From assembly GCA_022787145.1 (NCBI GenBank), contig JALFVM010000050.1, positions 65,161-107,591 of the forward strand: 42,431 nt of DNA, written 5' to 3'. This DNA comes from Lachnospiraceae bacterium (GTDB lineage: Bacteria; Bacillota; Clostridia; Lachnospirales; Lachnospiraceae). Below the pieces are notes generated by a model that was not told the origin of the DNA, did no database searches, and saw only the letters and a list, made by a program, of their open reading frames with translations. Both the position numbers and the translations under genes were made by a program. The stretch's first letter is position 1; each line of letters begins with the position of its first letter. Below, in pieces: positions 1-7,748 of the stretch.

Positions 1-985
1 CAAAACAAACGGCAACACCCTGCATGATAGCAGTTCCGTCCATGTTGATGGTAGCACCAAGCGGAATCGTGAAAGAAGAAATCTTCTTGGAAACACCCAT
101 TTTCTTACTCAAAGTATCAATCGACAATGGAATGGTCGCATTGGATGTTGCTGTGGAAAATGCAAACGCCATAACCGGGAAGAATTTCTTAATAAATTTG
201 AGCGGATTCAAACCGGTAAACAGTTTCAACAGGATCTGATAAATACCAAATCCGTGAATTGCCAGTGCCAGCAATACACATCCCATGTATTTGAGCATCG
301 GTACAAATGCATCAAAGCCAAGTGTTGCAAATGTTTTTGCGATCAGACAAAACACTCCGACTGGTGCCACTTTCATAACTGCCATCGTCATATCCATCAT
401 CAGATCGTTGAACTGACTGAAGAAGTTCGCAACTGTCTCTGCCTTCTCGCCGCGTCCTGCCAGCAAAATACCGACAAACAGTGCAAATACGATAATCGGC
501 AGCATATCGCCGTTCGCCAATGCTCCGATTGGATTTTTCGGAATAATGTTCAGCAGCGTATCTGCAAGACTTGTCGCTTCCTGTGTCGTTACCTCTGCAA
601 CCTGTACCTTGGACATATCCAAGCCAAGACCTGGTTTGAACAACGTTCCGATTGTCAGCGCAAGTCCGATTGCAAGTGCTGTTGTCACAAGATAAAAACC
701 GATCGTCTTCACACCTACTTTTCCGAGGCGCTTCGTATCACCGATGGCCATACTTCCACACACCAGAGAGCAGAATACCAACGGTACAACAAGCATCTGC
801 ATCAGGCGGATAAATCCGTTACCAATCACATAAAAAATACCATTAATCAGAACGTCATCGCGAAATCCACCTTCCGGTATCACATAATGCACAACCACAC
901 CGACCACTGCACCGAGAAGCAGTGCCAGCAGAATAACCGTGGTAAGTCCCAGTTTCTTCTTTTCTTTATTTGTGTTATTACCCAT
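1..985 (-). CDS. Dicarboxylate/amino acid:cation symporter (DAACS family), C-terminus cut by window edge
   Basis: Reading the minus strand from an ATG at 985 gives 328 residues with no stop before the window edge, so the C-terminal part is missing. The protein opens with a short lysine-rich stretch (MGNNTNKEKKKLG) followed by alternating hydrophobic helices. Near the edge it shows the family hallmark NMDGTAIMQG, preceded by the serine-rich re-entrant loop FSTATSNATIP. Members of this family import glutamate, aspartate, C4-dicarboxylates or serine/threonine with Na+ or H+. The sequence does not settle the substrate. The start is supported by GAGGAGG about 7 bases upstream. The RmlD-like gene ends 14 bases before it, so the two are probably cotranscribed. 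Confidence 0.93.
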   Translation of the reverse strand, partial: MGNNTNKEKKKLGLTTVILLALLLGAVVGVVVHYVIPEGGFRDDVLINGIFYVIGNGFIRLMQMLVVPLVFCSLVCGSMAIGDTKRLGKVGVKTIGFYLVTTALAIGLALTIGTLFKPGLGLDMSKVQVAEVTTQEATSLADTLLNIIPKNPIGALANGDMLPIIVFALFVGILLAGRGEKAETVANFFSQFNDLMMDMTMAVMKVAPVGVFCLIAKTFATLGFDAFVPMLKYMGCVLLALAIHGFGIYQILLKLFTGLNPLKFIKKFFPVMAFAFSTATSNATIPLSIDTLSKKMGVSKKISSFTIPLGATINMDGTAIMQGVAVCF

Positions 986-999
986 TCAAATTCCTCCTC

Positions 1000-1866
1000 T
1001 TATTGTTTCAGATATCCATTTTCCCGCATATAATCTTCCAGTGCTTCCTGCCAGGATACAGGTGTCTCAATACCGCTTATGCGCAGCATAAGGTTATCTA
1101 AAACAGCATAAGAAGGACGAAGCTCAGAACCAGGAACCTCACTGTTCGGTACGCGGACGATTTCCACATCCAGTCCTGCCAGTTCTACGATTTTCTGAGC
1201 AAACTCATAACGACTACAATAACCAAGTGTCGTTGCGTTGTAAGTTCCATATGCACCCGCCTGAATCAGACGATGAATGCATTTTGCAACCTCTTTTGCG
1301 CTTGTAGGTGACGCAAACTGATTGCCGGCAACCGGTATCTTTTTGGTAACCTTTGCCTGCTCCAGAATATCTGTCACAAAATTCTCTCCTGCTCCATAAA
1401 CCCAGGAGCTTCGAATAATCAGATATTTCTGAGCGAGATCTTTTACAAAGTTTTCCCCCGCAAGTTTGGAACGGCCATAATTGGACAATGGAAACGGAGT
1501 TGCAAATTCATCATACGGTGTCTCTGCATGTCCGTTAAAAACATCATCCGTTGACAGCTGAACCAGCGTTGCTTTGATTCTTCTCGCAGCAACACTTAAA
1601 TTTCTCGCGCCGAGTGCGTTCACACGGAATGCATCCTCTTTGTTTCGCTCGCACTCCTCCACATTCGTCATTCCAGCGCAGTTGATGATGATCTCAGGAC
1701 GATTGACATCCGCATAATACATCACTGCCTCCAGATCTGTGACATCCACATCCTCGATGTCTGTCTGCACCAGTTCTGTCTCACGCGTATCCAGCAGCTT
1801 TGCGAACTCTTTCCCCACACGTCCGTTTGCGCCGACGATCCATACTCTTTCAACTTTTGTACTCAC
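1000..1866 (-). CDS. RmlD-like sugar-nucleotide reductase (extended SDR family)
   Basis: This is a 288-residue NAD(P)-dependent reductase related to dTDP-4-dehydrorhamnose reductase. An N-terminal Rossmann motif is visible (GANGRVG, residues 13-19), followed by the acidic DIEDVDVTD segment, INCAG, STDDVFNG and the active-site pair in YGRSK. The length fits the RmlD family. No rmlA, rmlB or rmlC gene is nearby, so a role in dTDP-rhamnose synthesis is inference; related RmlD-like proteins act on other sugars. The start is GTG at 1866, supported by AAAGGAGG about 8 bases upstream. It lies downstream of aspS behind a hairpin (1891-1933), so it is either partly read through or separately started. 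Confidence 0.85.
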   Translation of the reverse strand: MSTKVERVWIVGANGRVGKEFAKLLDTRETELVQTDIEDVDVTDLEAVMYYADVNRPEIIINCAGMTNVEECERNKEDAFRVNALGARNLSVAARRIKATLVQLSTDDVFNGHAETPYDEFATPFPLSNYGRSKLAGENFVKDLAQKYLIIRSSWVYGAGENFVTDILEQAKVTKKIPVAGNQFASPTSAKEVAKCIHRLIQAGAYGTYNATTLGYCSRYEFAQKIVELAGLDVEIVRVPNSEVPGSELRPSYAVLDNLMLRISGIETPVSWQEALEDYMRENGYLKQ

Positions 1867-1890
1867 TCTCTTACCTCCTTTTTGTTTTTT

Positions 1891-1933
1891 AAAATAGCTG
1901 CTGTAGAATTCCCCTGTCTGCAGCAGCTATTTT
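1891..1933. terminator. Hairpin terminator between aspS and the RmlD-like gene
   Basis: A perfect 13-bp inverted repeat (AAAATAGCTGCTG / CAGCAGCTATTTT) encloses a 17-base loop. The run of T lies inside the stem end, so the U tract after the stem is short in both directions. It probably acts as a partial terminator after the rel-to-aspS operon. Confidence 0.6.
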
Positions 1934-1965
1934 CTTTGTATAGCATTTATATTCTGTTCTTCACC

Positions 1966-3762
1966 CTACTGCTCGGAACATTTGCTATCAATAATCAAAG
2001 CCAGCTCATCAAGCTGTTTTTGAGCGACCGGTCCCGGAGCCTCCAGCATCAGATCGGATGCATCCTTCACCTTCGGGAAGGCAATGACATCACGAATGCT
2101 GTCTCTTTTTGCCATCAGCATCACAAGACGGTCCAGACCATAAGCAAGACCTGCGTGAGGCGGAACGCCATATTTGAACGCATTCAGCAGGAATCCAAAC
2201 TTCTCATGAGCCTCTTCTTTTGTAAATCCGAGCGCCTCAAACATTCTCTCCTGAATATCATCCTGATGGATTCGCACACTTCCTCCACCGATCTCATTAC
2301 CATTTAATACAATATCATAAGCTTTTGCACGCACTTTTCCAGGATCTGTCTCCAGAAGATCGATGTCTTCCTCCATCAGCATCGTAAATGGATGGTGCAT
2401 CGCCGTAAAGCGGTTTTCTTCCTCAGACCACTCCAGCAGAGGGAATTCTGTAATCCATACAAATCGGAATTCATCTTTGTTCAAAAGCTCCATCTGTTTT
2501 GCCAGTTCCAGACGAAGTGCTCCAAGAACGCTATATACAACTTTGTTCTTATCTGCAGCAAACAAAAGCAGATCTCCGGGTTCTCCTTCCATGGTTTCCA
2601 CGAGTGCTTTCATCTCTTCCTCTGTCATAAATTTCGAGAAAGAAGATTTCAAACTGCCATCCTCATGGATTGCAATATAAGCAAGTCCCTTTGCTCCGTA
2701 ATCTTTGGCAAAGGAGACGAGTTTATCAATTTTCTTACGAGGCATTGCGCCCTGTCCCCTGGCATTGATACCGCGAACGCTTCCACCGTTTTCGATTGCC
2801 CCTTTGAATACCGCAAACTCACAGTCTTTTACAACATCTGTGACGTCATGAAGTTCCATGCCAAAACGCAGATCCGGCTTATCAGAACCAAAACGATCCA
2901 TTGCCTCCTGCCAGGTCATTCTCTGGATTGGAAGCTGCACATCCACATCCAAAACTTCTTTAAACAGTTTTGCAAGGAATCTCTCATTTACATCAATAAC
3001 ATCATCCACGTCCACGAAAGATAACTCCATGTCGATCTGTGTAAACTCTGGCTGTCTGTCTGCGCGAAGATCCTCGTCGCGGTAGCATCTTGCAATCTGG
3101 AAATAACGGTCATAACCTGAACACATCAGAAGCTGTTTGAGAATCTGCGGAGACTGCGGCAGCGCATAAAACTCACCCGGATGTACACGGCTTGGCACGA
3201 GATAATCTCTTGCGCCCTCCGGAGTACTGTTGCAAAGAGTCGGTGTCTCGATTTCTAAAAATCCTTCATTTGCAAAAAAGCTTCTTGTCACAGTTGCTAC
3301 TTTGCTTCGCAGCATCAGGTTTCTCTGAAGATCCGGACGTCTCAAATCCAGATAACGATATTTCAGGCGCACCTCTTCTCTTGTCTTGCTGTCCTCTTCA
3401 ATCGGAAACGGCGGTGTCTCTGCCTCAGATAAGATACGAAGCTGTCTGGCACGAATTTCAATCTCACCGGTAGCCAGATTTGTGTTTACAGCACCGGAAC
3501 GTGCCTCCACCGTACCAACGACAGCGATTACAAACTCACTTCTTAATTTTCCGGCTTTCTCAAAGCCCTCATGATCAATGCTTCCATCTTCAAAAATCAG
3601 CTGAATCATTCCGGAACGGTCACGCAAATCAACGAACACAATTCCTCCTTTGTTGCGGCTTTTCTGTACCCAGCCCATCAACGTCACTTCACTGCCGATT
3701 TCTGTCTTTGTTACTTCTGCACATCTGTGCGTTCTGTGCAATCCCTTCATTGTCTCTGCCAT
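1966..3762 (-). CDS. aspS: Aspartate-tRNA ligase
   Basis: This 598-residue class IIb aminoacyl-tRNA synthetase charges tRNA-Asp in the cytosol. An OB-fold anticodon-binding domain comes first (about residues 1-110, with GWVQKSRNKGG and VDLRDRSG). The class II core follows: motif 1 around FLEIETPTL, motif 2 in RCYRDEDLRADRQPEFTQ, and motif 3 in GLAYGLDRLVML. A bacterial GAD insertion lies between motifs 2 and 3 (about 290-420). The length is normal for the bacterial type. The ATG at 3762 is preceded by AAGAGGAT, 12 bases after the hisS stop, so hisS and aspS are cotranscribed. No T-box leader is seen in front of it. Confidence 0.97.
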   Translation of the reverse strand: MAETMKGLHRTHRCAEVTKTEIGSEVTLMGWVQKSRNKGGIVFVDLRDRSGMIQLIFEDGSIDHEGFEKAGKLRSEFVIAVVGTVEARSGAVNTNLATGEIEIRARQLRILSEAETPPFPIEEDSKTREEVRLKYRYLDLRRPDLQRNLMLRSKVATVTRSFFANEGFLEIETPTLCNSTPEGARDYLVPSRVHPGEFYALPQSPQILKQLLMCSGYDRYFQIARCYRDEDLRADRQPEFTQIDMELSFVDVDDVIDVNERFLAKLFKEVLDVDVQLPIQRMTWQEAMDRFGSDKPDLRFGMELHDVTDVVKDCEFAVFKGAIENGGSVRGINARGQGAMPRKKIDKLVSFAKDYGAKGLAYIAIHEDGSLKSSFSKFMTEEEMKALVETMEGEPGDLLLFAADKNKVVYSVLGALRLELAKQMELLNKDEFRFVWITEFPLLEWSEEENRFTAMHHPFTMLMEEDIDLLETDPGKVRAKAYDIVLNGNEIGGGSVRIHQDDIQERMFEALGFTKEEAHEKFGFLLNAFKYGVPPHAGLAYGLDRLVMLMAKRDSIRDVIAFPKVKDASDLMLEAPGPVAQKQLDELALIIDSKCSEQ

Positions 3763-3774
3763 TTTTTTATCCTC

Positions 3775-5031
3775 TTACATTCTATCCTTAAAGAACTCCT
3801 GAATCTCCGTATAACCTTCTGCTGTCAATTGTTCTTTCTGGAATTTTTTATTTTTCTTCATTACAGAAATATTTACCTGAATGCCCTTGCTGCGCTCCTG
3901 TGTCGCCTGCTCAAATACTTTCAAAAGCTGCTCCGCCGGCATATTTTTTTCCACAAGAAATGCTTTTTTCTGATTTGCGGTCGGCACCTGATAATCGCGT
4001 TCCATCAAAAGCATGATGATGCGCTCAAAACCTACCGAAAATCCTACTGCACTGACATTCTGTCCGGTGAACTTTCCGATCATCTCATCGTAACGTCCGC
4101 CGCCGCCTACCGATCCGCCGTACTCGTCCATTGCAATCTCAAAAATAGGTCCTGTATAATAAGACATCCCTCTTACGAGAGTCGGATCAAATGAAATCTT
4201 AAATTTCGCAGTCTTGACTGCATCCACGCTTTGAATAATAGTCTGCAAATCTTTTGCTACGTTCGCATCCATCACATCTTTGAGTACTTCGCCGCAGTAA
4301 CGAACACCTTCGATATCTCTTGTAATATGATCGAATAAAGACAGGTATTTTTCTACTGCCTCCTGTGAAAATCCCTCCTCCAGAAGTTCGCTGCGCACAC
4401 CATCCAGACCGATCTTGTCCATCTTATCCAGAATGATAAACACAGTATTGTAGCTTTCCTCCGGGAAACCACTGTAAGCAGCCATTGCTTTTAAAATCTT
4501 GCGGTCATTAATACGGATTGTAAAGTTCTCAAAATCCAGCTTGCCAAGCAATGTACTTGTTGCAAGGATCAGATCAATCTCTGCCAGACAGGACGGCTCG
4601 CCAAGAATATCAATGTCGCACTGCATAAACTGACGGTAACGTCCCTTCTGCGGTCTGTCTGCTCTCCACACATTGCCCATCTGCAGTGCCTTAAACGGAG
4701 ACGGCAGCTCATTGGCATTATTGGAATAATATCTGGAAAGAGGCACAGTCAAATCATAGCGAAGTCCTCCGTCCACCAGATCCATCTCTTCTTTGGCGGT
4801 ATCTATTTTCAGCTTTTCGCCTCTCTTCAAAATTTTAAAAATCAGTTTTTCATTGTCACCGCCCTGCTTGCTGCTTAGATTTTCAATGTGTTCCACACAA
4901 GGCGTCTCCAGAGAAACAAATCCGAAACTGCCATATGTCTCACGAATGAGATTCATGGCATAATTGCGGATTTCCATTTCTCTTGGTAGAATATCTCTCA
5001 TGCCGGTAACCGGCTTTTTTTTCATTGTCAT
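3775..5031 (-). CDS. hisS: Histidine-tRNA ligase
   Basis: This class II synthetase charges tRNA-His. The frame is open upstream to 5067, but the ATG at 5031 is chosen because GAGGAGG sits 5 bases before it, giving 418 residues starting MTMKKKPVTGMRDILP. Visible motifs are RYDLTVPLSRY (motif 1/2 region), GRYRQFMQCDIDILG, GGGRYDEMIG and VGFSVGFERI (motif 3). The C-terminal anticodon-binding domain occupies roughly residues 330-418. The last stretch (NKKFQKEQLTAEGYTEIQEF) is somewhat divergent. It is the fifth gene of the rel operon, 46 bases after the HD-GYP gene. Confidence 0.96.
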   Translation of the reverse strand: MTMKKKPVTGMRDILPREMEIRNYAMNLIRETYGSFGFVSLETPCVEHIENLSSKQGGDNEKLIFKILKRGEKLKIDTAKEEMDLVDGGLRYDLTVPLSRYYSNNANELPSPFKALQMGNVWRADRPQKGRYRQFMQCDIDILGEPSCLAEIDLILATSTLLGKLDFENFTIRINDRKILKAMAAYSGFPEESYNTVFIILDKMDKIGLDGVRSELLEEGFSQEAVEKYLSLFDHITRDIEGVRYCGEVLKDVMDANVAKDLQTIIQSVDAVKTAKFKISFDPTLVRGMSYYTGPIFEIAMDEYGGSVGGGGRYDEMIGKFTGQNVSAVGFSVGFERIIMLLMERDYQVPTANQKKAFLVEKNMPAEQLLKVFEQATQERSKGIQVNISVMKKNKKFQKEQLTAEGYTEIQEFFKDRM

Positions 5032-5077
5032 AATGTCCTCCTCATTTTTACACTTTCTTGCACTCATTTACATTATA

Positions 5078-5641
5078 TCACAATATATCCTTATGTACTA
5101 CTCTCTGGAATGCAAGGAAGATTTCCATATCAAAATTTTTCACTTCACCAATCATTTTCTGCATAACAGATTCCAGATCCACTGCCAGTCGGTGCGGTCT
5201 TCCCTCCTGCATAGCTGCAAATACATCGCAGACATGCAGAATTCTGGCCCCGTAGGGAATCGCCTCACCCCTTAAATTTGCCGGATAGCCACTTCCATCA
5301 TAATTTTCATGATGATACAAAATACTGTCCAGCACAAACTCGGAATATCCATGACCTTTCACAGCTTCGTAACCAAGTTGGGAATGCATACGCGCATATT
5401 TCAATTCCTCAATCAACATAGGATTTTCATCACTGTAAATATATTTCACCAGTTTCAGTCGTCCGATATCATGGAGCAGTCCAGCAATGGCAAGCTCTCT
5501 ACAAACTTCCGGCTCCAGCTTTAACTCTTCTCCGACTGCACGGGCGAGCTTACTGACCATGACTGCATGCTCCAGTTCTTTGCTCATATCAATTACAATC
5601 GTGTTGTCCTCTTTTTTCTTCACAAACACTGCCGCAGTCAT
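5078..5641 (-). CDS. Small stand-alone HD-GYP domain protein, putative c-di-GMP phosphodiesterase
   Basis: The 187-residue product is essentially one HD-GYP domain with no sensor or receiver domain. It shows HDIGRL, MHSQLGYEAV, the paired HHE, DGSGYP, the late metal aspartate in VCDVFAAM, and EGRPHR, so the known metal and signature residues all appear to be present. HD-GYP enzymes hydrolyse cyclic di-GMP (some act on cGAMP); activity here is inferred. The frame is open to 5689, but the ATG at 5641 follows GGGAGGAG by 6 bases and is preferred. That start overlaps the hemZ end by 53 bases, which suggests translational coupling. Its place between hemZ and hisS in a rel operon is unexpected for a signalling enzyme. 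Confidence 0.82.
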   Translation of the reverse strand: MTAAVFVKKKEDNTIVIDMSKELEHAVMVSKLARAVGEELKLEPEVCRELAIAGLLHDIGRLKLVKYIYSDENPMLIEELKYARMHSQLGYEAVKGHGYSEFVLDSILYHHENYDGSGYPANLRGEAIPYGARILHVCDVFAAMQEGRPHRLAVDLESVMQKMIGEVKNFDMEIFLAFQRVVHKDIL

Positions 5642-7127
5642 CTGTGACTCCTCCCAAATACGTTTCAATTCCAATTCGCTTTCGCTCAATCATCTCATCG
5701 ATTCTCTCCAGATAATTGGTGACATCCTTTACATTCTCTACGCGCTCAATGCGTTTTCCATTGTCAAACACAAGTTTCGTGGAACCACCTGCACCCAGCG
5801 CCAGAATCGGCTGTTTTTCTTCCATAATCAGGATATTGTAAATACCAGCCTTTCCTTCTCTTGCATAACCAACGTTTTCAAAATTTCCGGCCATATTTTT
5901 CTGGCGATACAGATAATACGGTCCCATCTGCATCTGACGGGCGTAATCCATCGTCATATCCATAATTTCCTGACTATTCTCAAATGTCATTTCCTGATAC
6001 TTTTCCTTGAACATCGACAGGCGCGCTGCACGTTTTACCGCAAGCGAATGCACCGTAAGGCTGTCCGGATTGAGCGTTTTTACCTCATCGAGTGTCTTTT
6101 GCACCATCTGCTTATCCTCTCCCGGAAGCCCAATAATCAAATCCATATTAATATTATCAAATCCCATCTCACGGGCAAGCAAAAATGCCTGTTTTGTCTC
6201 CTCCACCGTATGACGTCTTCCAATAATATCCAATGTCTCCTGGTTCATCGTCTGTGGATTGACAGAAATTCTTGTGACCGGAAAACGCTTGAGCACTTCC
6301 AGCTTTTGGCGCGTAATACTGTCAGGCCGTCCTGCCTCCACCGTAAATTCCAGCAAATCCTCATAAGGGAAATATCTTTCCAGACAGGTAAGAACCCTCT
6401 CCAGCTGCTTTGGATTTAACGTAGTAGGAGTACCGCCTCCGATATAGATCGTGTTCAGCTTTCTTCCCTTCATAAAATCAGCTGTCTTTTTCATTTCATA
6501 GCACAGTGCATCCACGTACTCATCCACCCTCTTCTCCCATTTTTGCAGAGGATAGGAACTAAAGGAACAATACAGACAAATGCTCGGACAAAAAGGGACA
6601 CCGACATAAAGACTGTATCCCCGCTCATAATCAATGTCTTTAAGAAGTTCTTTTTCACGATTGGCAATTGTAATTGCCAGAGCTGTCTTTTCATTTGAAA
6701 GATAGTAAGTCTCTCTCAGATACTGTGCAATTTCTACATTGCTCATTCCCTGCTCAAGCATTCGCATTGGAAGCTTCGTCGGACGAATTCCCGTTAAGTT
6801 TCCCCATGGCAGTGTCTTTCCTGTATGCACACAAAGAACCCGGTAAATCATACGTTTCAATTCATTTTTCGTCTCTGTTCTGTCTTTTTTATAATCAATT
6901 GCTGTTTCTTCTTCACAGCAAAACTGCCCATCCTCAAAAAGTGACAGCCTGATTTTATCCAGACTGTATTCCAGCTTTACTGCGGTAGAATAATCCGTAA
7001 CAAAAAAATCCTCCCCATAGCAAAGCGAAATCTGTTTTCCCGGATAAAAGGCCATCACAAGTGAATGGACATCGTATTCAAAATCTCTCTGGTTGAACCA
7101 GATACCTATTTCATTACTCTTACACAA
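5589..7127 (-). CDS. hemZ: Coproporphyrinogen dehydrogenase-like radical SAM protein HemZ
   Basis: This is a radical SAM enzyme of the oxygen-independent coproporphyrinogen oxidase family. The [4Fe-4S] motif CPSICLYC (CxxxCxxC) is preceded by YVGVPF and followed by the GGGTPT motif of the family; the C-terminus (about 380-512) matches the HemN C-terminal domain. An N-terminal extension of about 150 residues is typical of HemZ rather than HemN. The start is uncertain. The frame is open to an ATG at 7172 and another at 7148, neither with a clear ribosome site; the TTG at 7127 follows AAGAGGT by about 10 bases and leaves 512 residues. It overlaps the MBL gene upstream and the HD-GYP gene downstream. 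No other haem genes are in the window. Confidence 0.88.
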   Translation of the reverse strand: MCKSNEIGIWFNQRDFEYDVHSLVMAFYPGKQISLCYGEDFFVTDYSTAVKLEYSLDKIRLSLFEDGQFCCEEETAIDYKKDRTETKNELKRMIYRVLCVHTGKTLPWGNLTGIRPTKLPMRMLEQGMSNVEIAQYLRETYYLSNEKTALAITIANREKELLKDIDYERGYSLYVGVPFCPSICLYCSFSSYPLQKWEKRVDEYVDALCYEMKKTADFMKGRKLNTIYIGGGTPTTLNPKQLERVLTCLERYFPYEDLLEFTVEAGRPDSITRQKLEVLKRFPVTRISVNPQTMNQETLDIIGRRHTVEETKQAFLLAREMGFDNINMDLIIGLPGEDKQMVQKTLDEVKTLNPDSLTVHSLAVKRAARLSMFKEKYQEMTFENSQEIMDMTMDYARQMQMGPYYLYRQKNMAGNFENVGYAREGKAGIYNILIMEEKQPILALGAGGSTKLVFDNGKRIERVENVKDVTNYLERIDEMIERKRIGIETYLGGVTDDCGSVCEEKRGQHDCN

Positions 7128-7737
7128 AAGGATTGTACCTCTTTTCATATTCAATTGTGGTATGATCTCCATGTCCCGGGAGAACCACGGTCTTGTCCGG
7201 CAGCATCTTTAGCAGTTTATGAAGACTTGCCGTAATCTCACCCATGCTTCCCGTCGGAAAATCTGTACGTCCCACAGAACCGCAAAACAGCATGTCACCA
7301 CTGATAAGAATTTCCTCTTCTGCAAAATAATAGCAGCAGCTTCCGGATGTATGTCCCGGCGTTGCAATCATCTGTATGGAAAATCCACCAGCCTCGAAAG
7401 TCTGGTCGTCCGCCAAAAACACATCCGCCGCCAAAGAGGAATCCTGCGATAGATTCATATATGGAGTCAAAAGCAGTTTTTCCTCCTTTTGGGATGCATA
7501 AATCGGAATTTTATATTTTTTTCGGATTTCATCTGCCGCCAGAATGTGATCAAAGTGTCCATGCGTAAGCAAAATTGCTGTCGGAACTGCCTGCATGGTT
7601 TCCACCATTGCAATAATCTTTTCCGGCATATCTCCTGGGTCCACAATCAGAAGCTCTTTTGTCTCCTGATTCATCAGGAAATAGCAATTGGTATAGACCG
7701 ATCCCACCACACACTGGCGGATTGTCATATTTTTCAT
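7120..7737 (-). CDS. MBL-fold metallo-hydrolase (glyoxalase II-like)
   Basis: The 205-residue protein has the metallo-beta-lactamase fold. It shows the metal-binding THGHFDH motif (HxHxDH), GHTSGS, the ISGDML aspartate and the distal GHGDHT. The short length, without a C-terminal helical domain, fits the YqgX / hydroxyacylglutathione hydrolase-like group, whose substrate in Firmicutes is usually not known. The ATG at 7737 is preceded by AAGGAGGAG. It begins 11 bases after rel and its last 8 bases overlap the preferred hemZ start. Confidence 0.9.
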   Translation of the reverse strand: MKNMTIRQCVVGSVYTNCYFLMNQETKELLIVDPGDMPEKIIAMVETMQAVPTAILLTHGHFDHILAADEIRKKYKIPIYASQKEEKLLLTPYMNLSQDSSLAADVFLADDQTFEAGGFSIQMIATPGHTSGSCCYYFAEEEILISGDMLFCGSVGRTDFPTGSMGEITASLHKLLKMLPDKTVVLPGHGDHTTIEYEKRYNPFV

Positions 7738-7748
7738 TCTTCTCCTCC

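Noticed and set aside
254-1033. A 259-residue plus-strand open frame rich in Cys, His and Gln
   Set aside because: It is the antisense shadow of the symporter gene, whose minus-strand frame shows clear family motifs; the composition is an artefact of reading membrane codons in reverse.
3763-5077. T-box leaders in front of hisS or aspS
   Set aside because: The gaps before these genes are only 46 and 12 bases, too short for a T-box, and no specifier/antiterminator structure is seen.
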